A DNA stretch of 64,000 bases from positions 1-64,000 of the forward strand of contig CATOSA010000061.1 in NCBI GenBank assembly GCA_951812315.1, given 5' to 3'. Below the pieces are notes generated by a model. The model had not been told where the DNA came from, ran no database searches, and saw only the letters and a list, made by a program, of their open reading frames with translations. Position numbers and translations under genes: made by a program. Shown in pieces: positions 41,502-50,333 of this stretch. Every line of letters begins with the position of its first letter. Positions within the stretch are counted from its first letter, which is position 1. Origin of the DNA: an uncultured Burkholderiales bacterium. Lineage in GTDB: Bacteria > Pseudomonadota > Gammaproteobacteria > Burkholderiales > Eutrophovitaceae.

Positions 41502-43339
41502 GCGCACAGGTTGCCACACCTCATGACACGGGCCTCCCGCCCGTCAGCAAGGTATTGGGCTTGTTTACAAAGCGCGAGAAAGTTCGTCTCGGTTGGCTGA
41601 TGGTCGCCGTGCTGGTGATGGGTTTCATGGACGTGCTGGGCGTATCGTCGATCCTGCCATTCCTGGCCGTAGTGGCCAAGCCCGACGTCATCCAGACAGT
41701 GCCAACGCTTCAGGCCGTCTACGAAGGTCTCGGATTTTCTTCCGTGAGCAGGTTCCTGTTTTTCCTGGGGTCACTGTCCCTGGGCGCGATCCTCGCCAGC
41801 AGTGCTGTGACATTCGCTGTGAGCTGGGGCATTCTTTGGTATGCCCACTCTCTGGGCCACGCACTTTCAGTGCGGATCCTTCGGAACTACCTGGCTCAGC
41901 CGTACACCTTTTTCCTCAACCACAATAGCTCGAAGTTGGCGCTCACTGTTACGGACGAAGTAGAGGGGGTGGTGAATGGCGTGGTATTGCAGATGATCCA
42001 GGCGGTCGCAAGGGCGATTGTCGCAGCTTGTTTATTGTTGCTGGTATTTGTCGTAGACCCGTTGCTAGCTAGTGCGTTTGTCGTTGTGGTGGGCGGCGCC
42101 TATCTCGTGATCTTTTCCCAGACGCGTTCCAAAGTAGCCGAACTCGGATACCAAAGTCAGGACGCGCGGCATGTTCGCTTCCGCGGTTCGGTCGAGGCGT
42201 TTGGAGGAATCAAGGACTTGATGCTGATGGGACGACAAGGCTTTTTTTTCAATCGGTTCTCCGAGGCTTCGCAGCGCTATGCCCGAAATCAGTCGCGTCA
42301 CGGTGCAATTGCACTGATTCCCCGATCTGCCCTCGAAGCAATTTCGTTTGGGGCAATCTTGCTGATTGTTCTCTATCTACTAGGAACATCGGCGGACATG
42401 TCCAAGGCGCTACCTCTTTTGGCGCTGTATGCGTTTACCGGCTACCGCCTCATGCCGGCACTGCAACAGATCTTTCAGAGCGTCACGACCATCAGGTTCA
42501 ACTGGCCGTCAGTGGAACTGGTGAGCGATGAACTGGGCGAGCCGGGGACAACCCACGAGCCGGTTGCGTCTGGAAGGGCTGCGATAGTGCCGACTTTAAA
42601 GCTCGAACACGCCATTGCGCTCAAGGAGATATCTTTTGCGTACCCGGGTGCCGCCTCAAATGTTCTCGACCGATTCAAACTAACCATCGCGAAGAATACG
42701 ACCGTTGGTTTGGTCGGCAGCACCGGCTCAGGGAAAACAACGCTCGTGGACATCATAATGGGTTTGCTAATTCCGCAGCCTGGCACTTTGCTAATAGATG
42801 GCACGCCGGTCACCGCGGAGAATCGGCGCGCCTGGCAAAACAATATCGGCTATGTACCGCAGCAGATATTTCTCTCCGACGACACGATCGCCCGTAACAT
42901 TGCGTTCGGGCTGCCAGACGAAGCGATCGATATGGACCGGGTATACGATGCGGCTCGTACCGCGAACATTCACAAATTCATTGGCGAGGATCTGCCGCTT
43001 GGCTATGACACTGTGGTTGGGGAGCGTGGAATCCGCTTGAGCGGTGGCCAGAGACAGCGGATTGGAATCGCGCGTGCGGTTTACCACGATCCGCACGTTC
43101 TGATAATGGACGAGGCTACTAGCGCGCTCGACGGGATTACTGAGGATGCAATCATAGAGGCGATACACGAGTTGTCACACGAGAAGACGATTATTACGAT
43201 CGCCCACCGACTTAGCACCGTACGGGACTGCGATGTGATTGTCCTGCTCGAGGGTGGGCGTGCCGTTGATCAAGGCACCTATGCGGAACTGATGGTGCGA
43301 AGCCAAACGTTTCGTGGGATGGCGAAACTTGCGGGGTGA
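41498..43339 (+). CDS. ABC transporter, membrane-ATPase fusion (PglK/MsbA-like flippase)
   Basis: Six membrane segments lie in residues 30 to 320 (LGWLMVAVLVMGFMDVLG at the start), followed by an ATPase domain. It has Walker A GSTGSGKTTL, Q-loop YVPQQIFL, signature LSGGQRQR, Walker B VLIMDEATSALD and H-loop IAHRLS. Length is 613 residues. It probably flips a lipid-linked oligosaccharide across the inner membrane, as PglK does. No Wzx or Wzm/Wzt appears in the window, so this is the only candidate glycan exporter. The start ATG at 41498 overlaps the dioxygenase stop. Confidence 0.85.
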   Translation: MSAQVATPHDTGLPPVSKVLGLFTKREKVRLGWLMVAVLVMGFMDVLGVSSILPFLAVVAKPDVIQTVPTLQAVYEGLGFSSVSRFLFFLGSLSLGAILASSAVTFAVSWGILWYAHSLGHALSVRILRNYLAQPYTFFLNHNSSKLALTVTDEVEGVVNGVVLQMIQAVARAIVAACLLLLVFVVDPLLASAFVVVVGGAYLVIFSQTRSKVAELGYQSQDARHVRFRGSVEAFGGIKDLMLMGRQGFFFNRFSEASQRYARNQSRHGAIALIPRSALEAISFGAILLIVLYLLGTSADMSKALPLLALYAFTGYRLMPALQQIFQSVTTIRFNWPSVELVSDELGEPGTTHEPVASGRAAIVPTLKLEHAIALKEISFAYPGAASNVLDRFKLTIAKNTTVGLVGSTGSGKTTLVDIIMGLLIPQPGTLLIDGTPVTAENRRAWQNNIGYVPQQIFLSDDTIARNIAFGLPDEAIDMDRVYDAARTANIHKFIGEDLPLGYDTVVGERGIRLSGGQRQRIGIARAVYHDPHVLIMDEATSALDGITEDAIIEAIHELSHEKTIITIAHRLSTVRDCDVIVLLEGGRAVDQGTYAELMVRSQTFRGMAKLAG

Positions 43340-43364
43340 ACATTGTGAACACTCGCGCCCGGAC

Positions 43365-45158
43365 TTGGTAGACAGCGATCAAACGGTGGCAGGCAAGGCT
43401 CACTCCCCGTTGAAGGTCGTCTTCTTCGCGCCGCATGCGGAACTATGGGTGCATGCGTTTCCGGAAGCACTTGTCGCCGAGGCGCTGGTGCAGAGCGGCC
43501 ATGAGGTGTTGTACGTCGGCTGCGACCGGCAGTTTTCCCGGTTCTGCGTACCGATGCGTGCAAACAAACTGGAGCCGGATGCGCCCCTTAACGAAAAATC
43601 CAATGTGTGCGAACGATGCGAGCGTAACAAGACGCTCGTTCGCGAGCAGTTCGGCTTCGGTGGCTATGACATCGGCGCCATTTTGACACAAGAGGATCGC
43701 TCCGAGGTTGAGCGTATCGTCACGGCTGCGTCCCCGAAAAACTTTCTCGATATCATAATTGACTCGATTGAGATCGGGCGTGCCGCGCTATCGACCTATC
43801 TGTTGGTTTTCAAGAAAAGCGACCTGGACTTCTCCCCATCAGAATGGGCTGTATTCTCGCTCGAACTGCGCAACACGCTTTATTCGTTCTTCGCTTGCAG
43901 GCGTGTGCTTGACCGCGAACGCCCTGACCGCGTGATGTTGTACTCGTCGGGTTATTCTGTGAACCTCGTGTGGTGCCTGCTATCTGAAAATCGCGACATT
44001 CCTTTTTACTACATGAATTCAGGCGCAAACCTGTCCGACAGGCTGCAGAAACTGGTGATCTCTCGCGGTCATTCCTTGCAACGACGTCTGTTGAACTATT
44101 GGGACCTCTACCGCGACAAGCCGTGCTCGACGGCTACATTGCACTACGTAACCGACCACCTTGTCGAGGTCATGAAGGGCCGGAGTCCGTTTGTATACTC
44201 AATCGGAGGCGTCCTGGAAGGTGACGCTGTACGCCGGTACTTCGGCGTGTCAGCTCAACAGAAGGTATTGTTGGCGACTTTAAGCAGTTACGACGAATTG
44301 TTTGCATCTCAGGTGACAGGCCTTTTTCCTTCTGACTTTGAATTGTTGTTCCCGCGCCAGGTCGACTGGATCCGTGCCTGCATAGACTGGGTGGCGCTTA
44401 GGCCAGAGCTATTCCTGATTGCCCGGGTCCACCCGCGGGAGTTTCCCAACAAGCGCGACGCGGTAAAGTCCGACCACGCGCGCGAGTTGGAAGCCGCGTT
44501 TGCTGAACTGCCAGGCAACGTGCGTATCAACTGGCCATCGGACAATGTCTCTTTCTACGACCTCGCGAAAATCGTTGACGTTGGTTTGAATGGTTGGTCG
44601 ACGGTTGGTAAGGAACTGAGCTTGCTGGGTATTCCTGTCGTGATCTACACACAGGACTTGATATTTTATGCACCCGATCTCAATTTACTTGGCACTGACC
44701 ATGAGAGCTACTTCGGTTGCATTGAAGCTGCACTGGACGAGGGCTGGAGTGCCGAACGTATGCGGCGCGCTTTCCGTTGGCAAGCCCTCGAGGACCGCTA
44801 CTCGAGAATCGATATCTCTGACGGATTTCATTTCAAGGAACATCAGCCTGGACCGCTTTGGCGCCGCGCCGCCAACCGGCTTCGCCGCAGCATAGACCCG
44901 GTCGCGATGCAAAAAATGGACTGCCGCAGGCGGCCTGCTGTGCTGGGTGCGCGCCCGGTGATTGCCGGCTTGGTAGAGGGTGCCGAGCATTCGGTTCTGG
45001 ACATGGTTGGACCTGACGACTTCGAGCCTGGCGATATCGAGGCGGAAACAAACGGTTTACGCGAGCAGGCGTTGCGGTTATACGCTGCCCTGTACCCAGA
45101 CCAGTCTGCAACTGAGGGCCTCGGTGAGAATTTATGGCGATTTGCACAACAGCGATGA
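43365..45158 (+). CDS. large GT-B-like glycosyltransferase or capsule-type transferase
   Basis: The protein of about 597 residues has the GT-B start KVVFFAPHAELWVHAFPEALVAEALVQSGHEVLYVG, a cysteine motif VCERCERNK, VMLYSSGYSVN and, in the C-terminal half, LIARVHPREFPNKR and VGLNGWSTVGKELSLLGIPVVI, the usual donor-binding region of capsule-type transferases. The C-terminal 90 residues are less conserved. The start is uncertain: TTG at 43365 or GTG at 43386. The ORF opens at 43314 inside the transporter. It probably transfers a sugar or alditol phosphate. Confidence 0.6.
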   Translation: MVDSDQTVAGKAHSPLKVVFFAPHAELWVHAFPEALVAEALVQSGHEVLYVGCDRQFSRFCVPMRANKLEPDAPLNEKSNVCERCERNKTLVREQFGFGGYDIGAILTQEDRSEVERIVTAASPKNFLDIIIDSIEIGRAALSTYLLVFKKSDLDFSPSEWAVFSLELRNTLYSFFACRRVLDRERPDRVMLYSSGYSVNLVWCLLSENRDIPFYYMNSGANLSDRLQKLVISRGHSLQRRLLNYWDLYRDKPCSTATLHYVTDHLVEVMKGRSPFVYSIGGVLEGDAVRRYFGVSAQQKVLLATLSSYDELFASQVTGLFPSDFELLFPRQVDWIRACIDWVALRPELFLIARVHPREFPNKRDAVKSDHARELEAAFAELPGNVRINWPSDNVSFYDLAKIVDVGLNGWSTVGKELSLLGIPVVIYTQDLIFYAPDLNLLGTDHESYFGCIEAALDEGWSAERMRRAFRWQALEDRYSRIDISDGFHFKEHQPGPLWRRAANRLRRSIDPVAMQKMDCRRRPAVLGARPVIAGLVEGAEHSVLDMVGPDDFEPGDIEAETNGLREQALRLYAALYPDQSATEGLGENLWRFAQQR

Positions 45159-45207
45159 TGGCTGGGGTTGTCCAACATTCGACGCGAGCAGAGGCTCTGC
45201 AATCATA

Positions 45208-45956
45208 ATGGCGGGCAACTTGCGTGACAGTAAACGCCAGTTGACTCAGTTTGTCAGGCGTTTTACTTCGGGCGGTGCACCGCGCCTTGTCTGGCGTCTG
45301 ATCAGGTTGTTGGATCCGTATGTGGTCGCGTCGTACTCTCAGGAAGGCGAGGACATGGTCATCCGGCGTATTTTCGATGGTGTCGAAGATGGCTTTTATG
45401 TCGATGTTGGCACGCATCACCCAATGCGATATTCGAACACCTGCTTTTTTTATCAGCGCGGATGGCGTGGGATAAATATCGATGCAGACGCGGGTGCGTT
45501 AGCCGCTTTCCAGCGCGCGCGGCCGAACGATGTCAATCTTGCGGTCGGCGTGTCCGATGAAGTTGGCACACTTGACTTCAACGTATTCAGCGACCCCGCG
45601 CTGAATACCTTTGACTCGCGATTGGCTGACGAGCGCGCTTGCCAGGTTATCGCCGTGTTGCAACTGTGAGCGTCCAGGTGCGCCGTCTTGCCGATGTGCT
45701 TGACGAGAACCTTCCCAAAATGCAACCTACTCACCTGCTGAACATCGACGCAGAGGGTTTCGACTTGAAAGTGCTTCGATCCAACGACTGGACCCGCTAT
45801 CGACCAAAGTGTGCCCTCGTCGAAGCGCTGGAAATGTCATTGGAATATTTGCAGAATAGCGATGTGCATCGCTTTATGCCCTCTGCAAATTACGAACTGT
45901 TTGCCAAAGGGGCGAAGACACTGATCTACGTCGATTCGAATGGTGGTGATCGTTGA
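45208..45956 (+). pseudogene. FkbM-family methyltransferase, frameshifted in the middle
   Basis: The first frame reads SYSQEGEDMVIRRIFDG, FYVDVGTHHPMRYSNT (the SAM motif), YQRGWRGINIDADAG and ALNTFDSRLADERA. It ends with a stop at 45669. From about 45637 another frame continues as LPGYRRVATVSVQVRRLADVLDE, LLNIDAEGFDLKVLRS and NYELFAKGAKTLIY, which is the FkbM C-terminal half. A one-base difference explains the break. FkbM proteins methylate sugar hydroxyls. The start is ATG at 45208, and the end overlaps the next gene by four bases. Confidence 0.75.
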
Positions 45957-46855
45957 GTCCAGCGCCAATTGCGTTGTTCGCCTATAACCGTCCAGAGCAC
46001 TTGCGCCGGGTGGTTGAAAGCCTGCGCCAGGATCCACTGGCGGTCGCCAGCGATCTACATGTGTTTTGCGATGCGCCGCGTAAGCCTGAACACGCACCGG
46101 CGGTAGCCGAAGTGAGGCGCTACGTGCGGAAAATCGACGGATTTCATTCTGTCACGATAATTGAACGCGAGCACAATTTTGGCCTGGCGCGATCGATCCA
46201 GGACGGTGTGACAAGATTGTGCGATGCGCATGGCTGTGCGGTCGTCGTGGAGGATGACCTGCAAGTGGCGCCCGACTTCCTTGGCTTTCTGAACAGGGGG
46301 CTCGATCGCTATGCAGGCGAGACCGGTGTTTATCAGATTTCCGCTTACATGTATCCGTGCGAATATGGCAACCGCAGTGACGCATTGTTTCTGCCGATGA
46401 TTTCCTGCTGGGGCTGGGCGACGTGGAAACGCGCGTGGGACAATTACGATCCGACACTCAGCGGCTACGCGCAGATTAGCGCTGATGCCACGCTACGCCA
46501 ACGATTCGATTTGAACGGGGCATATGATTACTTCGAGATGGCAACGCAACAACGCAAAGGGACAATCGATTCCTGGGGAATATGCTGGCACATGAGCGTA
46601 TTCATCCGTGATGGGCTGGTCCTGTATCCACGCCGAACACTGGTCCAGAACATCGGAGTGGACGCCTCCGGGACGCATGGCGGCGGCCACTCGGAATTGC
46701 AATTGACTCTCGGTGACGAGCGAGTCGACACCGCGATGTTGCGATTTCCGTCGACCGTTCAAGTCGACAAGCCCGCCCTCAGGCAGGTCGAACATCTGCT
46801 ACGTTCGATGAAGCCGGGATTGATCAAGCGGTTTTTGAATTGGATTAGAAAATGA
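45953..46855 (+). CDS. nucleotide-diphospho-sugar glycosyltransferase (GNT-I/HlpA-like)
   Basis: The start is IALFAYNRPEHLRRVVESL with the nucleotide-binding loop, followed by REHNFGLARSIQDGVTRL, the metal site CAVVVEDDLQVAPDFLGFL, and SCWGWATWKRAWDNYD. Length is 300 residues. It is a paralogue of the truncated gene at 14362-15201 and shows the complete architecture. The TTG at 45953 overlaps the FkbM gene. It likely adds one residue of the repeating unit on the cytoplasmic face of the membrane. Confidence 0.8.
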   Translation: MSPAPIALFAYNRPEHLRRVVESLRQDPLAVASDLHVFCDAPRKPEHAPAVAEVRRYVRKIDGFHSVTIIEREHNFGLARSIQDGVTRLCDAHGCAVVVEDDLQVAPDFLGFLNRGLDRYAGETGVYQISAYMYPCEYGNRSDALFLPMISCWGWATWKRAWDNYDPTLSGYAQISADATLRQRFDLNGAYDYFEMATQQRKGTIDSWGICWHMSVFIRDGLVLYPRRTLVQNIGVDASGTHGGGHSELQLTLGDERVDTAMLRFPSTVQVDKPALRQVEHLLRSMKPGLIKRFLNWIRK

Positions 46856-47535
46856 AAGAGTTGGCCCGGAATCTGTGTCCTCCGGTACTTTGGCGTGCGA
46901 TGTCGAGTGCGCGCAGGGTACTGCTCCCGCCCAAGGCCGCGGGCCATCCTGGCGGTCAGGATCTGGAGTTGTACTGGGATGAAGAAATGGCCCAGATGTT
47001 GGAGACCTGGGGTGATGGCAATGCGTGGAGCGAAATCCAGTTTGTGATGGCTAACTGCAAAGGAAGTGTACTTGATGTCGCTTGTGGTACCGGCAAGGTC
47101 ATGAGCATATTGAGTGATGCGCCAGCACTTGAGTTGCATGGTTGCGACATATCCGACATGTTGATCGGCAAAGCGCGTGAACGGGGCATCGCCCAGGATC
47201 GGCTGAAGGTATGCGATGCGACACAGCTTCCATATCCGGACAATTCGTTTGATTTTTCTTACTCGATCGGATCCCTGGAGCATTTTACGGAGGACGGTAT
47301 TGACAAGGCAATATCGGAAATGGCGCGTGTAACGAGAACCGGATCATTTCACATGATGCCGACATCGCGATCTCTTCGAGACGAAGGCTGGCTCAAGACG
47401 TATCAGAGTTTCCACAATTGCTCACCGGGGTGGTGGGTGCCCCGGTTTGCTCGAAATTTTGGCGACGTTCGCGTGTTTTCATCAAGCTGGGAGGATCCTA
47501 TCTCCGTAGGCAGCTGGTTTCTCTGTTGGCATTAA
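46852..47535 (+). CDS. class I SAM-dependent methyltransferase
   Basis: Motif I is SVLDVACGTGKVMSIL, followed by LHGCDISDMLIGKARER, AT(Q)LPYPDNSFDFSYSIGSLEHF and EDGIDKAISEMARV. Length is 227 residues. It belongs to the UbiE/Methyltransf_11-like group. The gene starts with a four-base overlap after a glycosyltransferase, which suggests methylation of the glycan chain (perhaps terminal). No zinc site or extra domain is seen. Confidence 0.8.
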   Translation: MKELARNLCPPVLWRAMSSARRVLLPPKAAGHPGGQDLELYWDEEMAQMLETWGDGNAWSEIQFVMANCKGSVLDVACGTGKVMSILSDAPALELHGCDISDMLIGKARERGIAQDRLKVCDATQLPYPDNSFDFSYSIGSLEHFTEDGIDKAISEMARVTRTGSFHMMPTSRSLRDEGWLKTYQSFHNCSPGWWVPRFARNFGDVRVFSSSWEDPISVGSWFLCWH

Positions 47536-47545
47536 GGCAGACATA

Positions 47546-48145
47546 TTGCTCGCTCGGATAGCATATGGGTTGTTGTCTTTACCTCAGCGAATGCGTGACC
47601 GGCTTTACTGCGCGCGGCTGCGGGAATATTGCGTTGCCGCGGCCAATGCAACATTTGTAGCGCAGACCCGTATTCACAATCCGATTGACCCCGGTGCGAT
47701 CGTAGTCGGGAATCAGTCACTGTGCATGGGCGAGCTGCTTGTGATTGCACCTTCCGGGCGAATTGCCATAGGTGACTGGTGCTACCTCGGCCCCGATTCC
47801 CAGCTCTGGTCGCTTGAGTCGATTGAGGTTGGCGACCGGGTGTACGTCTCACACGGAGCCAAGGTATTTGATAACAACTCGCACAGTCTCTCCGCAGGTG
47901 AACGGCATGCGCGTTACCGGGAACTCCGTACGAAGGGCCGGCACCTGATTCCGGAAGAAGTGACACATCGGCCGGTACGTATTGAAAACGATGTGTGGAT
48001 TGGATTCAATGCAGCCGTGCTCAAAGGCGTAACGTTGGGACGCGGCGCAGTAATAGGGGCTGCGGCAGTCGTGACTCACGATGTACCGCCGTATACCGTG
48101 GTCGTCGGAAATCCGGCCCGGAAGGTCGGCGAGAGCCTGCCGTGA
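47546..48145 (+). CDS. left-handed beta-helix acyltransferase (WcaF/CysE-like)
   Basis: Hexapeptide repeats run from [13 protein letters not shown] and [21 protein letters not shown] to [49 protein letters not shown]. The active-site histidine is the one in NNSHSL. Length is 199 residues. It probably O-acetylates the glycan or an intermediate with acetyl-CoA. It starts with TTG at 47546 and overlaps the next gene, a second protein of the same family, by four bases. The N-terminal hydrophobic helix ([13 protein letters not shown]) may bring it to the membrane. Confidence 0.85.
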   Translation: MLARIAYGLLSLPQRMRDRLYCARLREYCVAAANATFVAQTRIHNPIDPGAIVVGNQSLCMGELLVIAPSGRIAIGDWCYLGPDSQLWSLESIEVGDRVYVSHGAKVFDNNSHSLSAGERHARYRELRTKGRHLIPEEVTHRPVRIENDVWIGFNAAVLKGVTLGRGAVIGAAAVVTHDVPPYTVVVGNPARKVGESLP

Positions 48146-48759
48146 TCAATCTGTTGCGGACTTGGCGTGGTGCGTTACGGCAGCGCCGCAACCGGACATT
48201 GCTGTCGAGTTGCGGTGCAGGAACGCGGCTTACAGGTTTTGTTGAGAAGCGCGCTCAAGCGGCGTCGATCGAGGTGGGGCAGAGTTGCCTTATGCAGGGC
48301 CAATTGGTCGTCGAGCGCGACCAGAGCCGCCTCAAGCTTGGGGATCGCGTGCTTGTCGGCGGAGGCACAGTGATAGACTGTGCCCTGTCAATTACGGTGG
48401 AAGACGATGTGCTGATTAGCTATCAATGCGTTCTTGCAGACTCGGACAATCACAGTTTATATCCTGAATTGCGAAGTGGTGATCTGGCAACCTGGATGGA
48501 CGGGCGACGACATAATTGGAGCCATAGTGCAATGGCACCAATCCGGATATGCCGTGGTGTCTGGATTGGCGCACGAAGTATCATCCTGAAGGGTGTGACG
48601 GTCGGGCGAGGCGCGGTTGTTGGAATGGGAAGCGTAGTAACTCATGATGTCCCGGAAGGCGTTGTCGTAGCCGGAAATCCGGCACGGGTAATCAGGGAGA
48701 TTGGCGCGCCACCGAACGAAGGTCTGGAGCCAGGCATGCCAAACGTGCCAATCCAGTAA
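48142..48759 (+). CDS. left-handed beta-helix acyltransferase, second copy
   Basis: Repeats include [35 protein letters not shown], the active-site region [19 protein letters not shown] and [49 protein letters not shown]. Length is 205 residues from the GTG at 48142. It is homologous to the preceding gene but not a recent copy. The pair may acetylate two different positions or form a hetero-oligomer. The C-terminal tail ([13 protein letters not shown]) is beyond the fold. Confidence 0.8.
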   Translation: MINLLRTWRGALRQRRNRTLLSSCGAGTRLTGFVEKRAQAASIEVGQSCLMQGQLVVERDQSRLKLGDRVLVGGGTVIDCALSITVEDDVLISYQCVLADSDNHSLYPELRSGDLATWMDGRRHNWSHSAMAPIRICRGVWIGARSIILKGVTVGRGAVVGMGSVVTHDVPEGVVVAGNPARVIREIGAPPNEGLEPGMPNVPIQ

Positions 48760-48775
48760 ATGGCTGGATGAGAAT

Positions 48776-49186
48776 ATGAGTTACGAAGTCATCGAACGCG
48801 ACGGCACTTTATATGCCGAAGTTATTTGGGCAGATACCCGGGTCGAAACGACCCGTTTCTTTTCTTCAGCCGAATCGTCTTTCCAGTTCGGTTTACTTGC
48901 CCATGAGGCGGGTTTCGTCGAGGCGCCGCACTATCATCATTCGGTAGAACGCGAGATCAACGATCTGCAGCAAATGTTCGTAGTGCAGAGAGGGGTCGTC
49001 GCGGTGGAGTTCTACGACCCTGACGGGGAGATGTTTCGTGAAGTTGTGTTAGAGACTGGCGATGCAATCAATCTGATTCATGGTGCCCACTCAGTCCGAG
49101 TAATAGAAGATATGCAGTGCATCAGCGTAAAGCAGGGACCTTTCCTTGGTGATCAACTGGATAAAGTGAATGTCGGAACAGAATAG
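48776..49186 (+). CDS. small cupin-fold protein, possibly sugar ketoisomerase-like
   Basis: The 136-residue protein has a single cupin barrel with H-x-H-H in EAPHYHHSVEREINDLQQMFVVQRG, FYDPDGEMFREVVLETGDAINLIHG and AHSVRVIEDMQCISVKQGP. The family includes WxcM/FdtA-type NDP-keto-sugar isomerases and related cupins. It overlaps by 17 bases with the aminotransferase that follows, which is the usual order (ketoisomerase then aminotransferase) in deoxyaminosugar synthesis. The specific reaction is inferred. Confidence 0.65.
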   Translation: MSYEVIERDGTLYAEVIWADTRVETTRFFSSAESSFQFGLLAHEAGFVEAPHYHHSVEREINDLQQMFVVQRGVVAVEFYDPDGEMFREVVLETGDAINLIHGAHSVRVIEDMQCISVKQGPFLGDQLDKVNVGTE

Positions 49187-50333
49187 GATTCCGGTACATG
49201 AACCGGAAATTGGTGATGACGAAGTGGCGTCCGTTGTCGCTGCGCTGCGTAGAGGCGAGATTTCGGGTTCGTTTGGAACAGCCTTGCCGGAGTTCGAGCA
49301 GTCGTTCGCGGCGTATGTCGGCTGCAAGCATGGTATCGCAGTCACGAGTGGCACTGCCGCCCTGCATCTTGCAGTTCAGGCGGCAGGAATTGGCGCTGGC
49401 GATGAAGTGCTGATGAGCGCATCGACCAATATTGCGACCGCCTTGGCCGCGTTCAACAATAATGCGGTGTCGCTGCCGGTTGACTCCGAAGAAACGACTT
49501 GGAACCTTGATCCTGACTTAATCGAGTCGCTCGTCACGCGGCGAACGAGGGCGATCATCCCGGTACATCTATTCGGCCATCCGTGCGAGATGGACCGGAT
49601 TATGGATATTGCCGGCAGACACAATTTGACGATCATTGAGGACTGTGCCGAGTCTCACGGTGCTTCGTGGAAAGGTCGAATGACTGGCAGCTTCGGCGAC
49701 ATGGGCTGTTTCAGCTTCTACGCAAACAAGGTAATAACGACCGGTGAGGGGGGTATGGTCGTTACGAATAATGAGAAGCTTGCGGCAACGTTGCGATCGC
49801 TGCGTAACATGGCGTTCGGAAAGCCGCGTTTCTTTCACGAGGTTGCCGGACACAATTTCCGGATGACCGGGTTCCAGGCAGCGATGGGCCTGGCGCAACT
49901 TGGAAAGATTGATCGCATTCTCGCAGACAAGCGCCGCATCGCGCACACCTATAATCGATTTCTAGAGGATGTGCCGGGATTGCAGTTGCCTGCCGAATTA
50001 CCTGGTGCGGTTAATGTGTACTGGATGTACGCAGTGGTGGTCAGGCCTGAGTTTGGTATTTCCCGAGATGAGTTGGCAGGTCACTTGAGCGCGCGCGGTA
50101 TCGAATCGCGGACTTTTTTCTGTCCGCTGAATCAACAACCGTTTCTGAGGGATCAGGCAGGATTTCGCGAGGTGCCGTGTCCAGTCGCGGATTCTCTCTG
50201 GGAGACCGGTTTGTATCTTCCTTCGGCCAATCATCTTGACGAGCCGACGATCGCACGGGTTTGCGAGGCGATTCGTGACATGTCGACAAGTGGCGCCAAA
50301 GGTAAGGCGGCGGTTACTCATTCGGCAGGATGA
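49170..50333 (+). CDS. DegT/DnrJ/EryC1 aminotransferase (perosamine-synthase-like)
   Basis: The PLP sites are SGTAALHLAV, IPVHLFGHPCEMDRIMD, EDCAESHGASW and Lys in FSFYANKVITTGEGG. Length is 387 residues. It is closely similar to the aminotransferase half of the amber-interrupted gene at 2123-3598 (same IPVHL-GHPCEMD and NKVITTGEGGM segments), but without CBS domains, and is intact. It could therefore cover the activity lost there if the substrates agree. It overlaps the cupin gene before it and the GT4 gene after it. Confidence 0.85.
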   Translation: MSEQNRIPVHEPEIGDDEVASVVAALRRGEISGSFGTALPEFEQSFAAYVGCKHGIAVTSGTAALHLAVQAAGIGAGDEVLMSASTNIATALAAFNNNAVSLPVDSEETTWNLDPDLIESLVTRRTRAIIPVHLFGHPCEMDRIMDIAGRHNLTIIEDCAESHGASWKGRMTGSFGDMGCFSFYANKVITTGEGGMVVTNNEKLAATLRSLRNMAFGKPRFFHEVAGHNFRMTGFQAAMGLAQLGKIDRILADKRRIAHTYNRFLEDVPGLQLPAELPGAVNVYWMYAVVVRPEFGISRDELAGHLSARGIESRTFFCPLNQQPFLRDQAGFREVPCPVADSLWETGLYLPSANHLDEPTIARVCEAIRDMSTSGAKGKAAVTHSAG

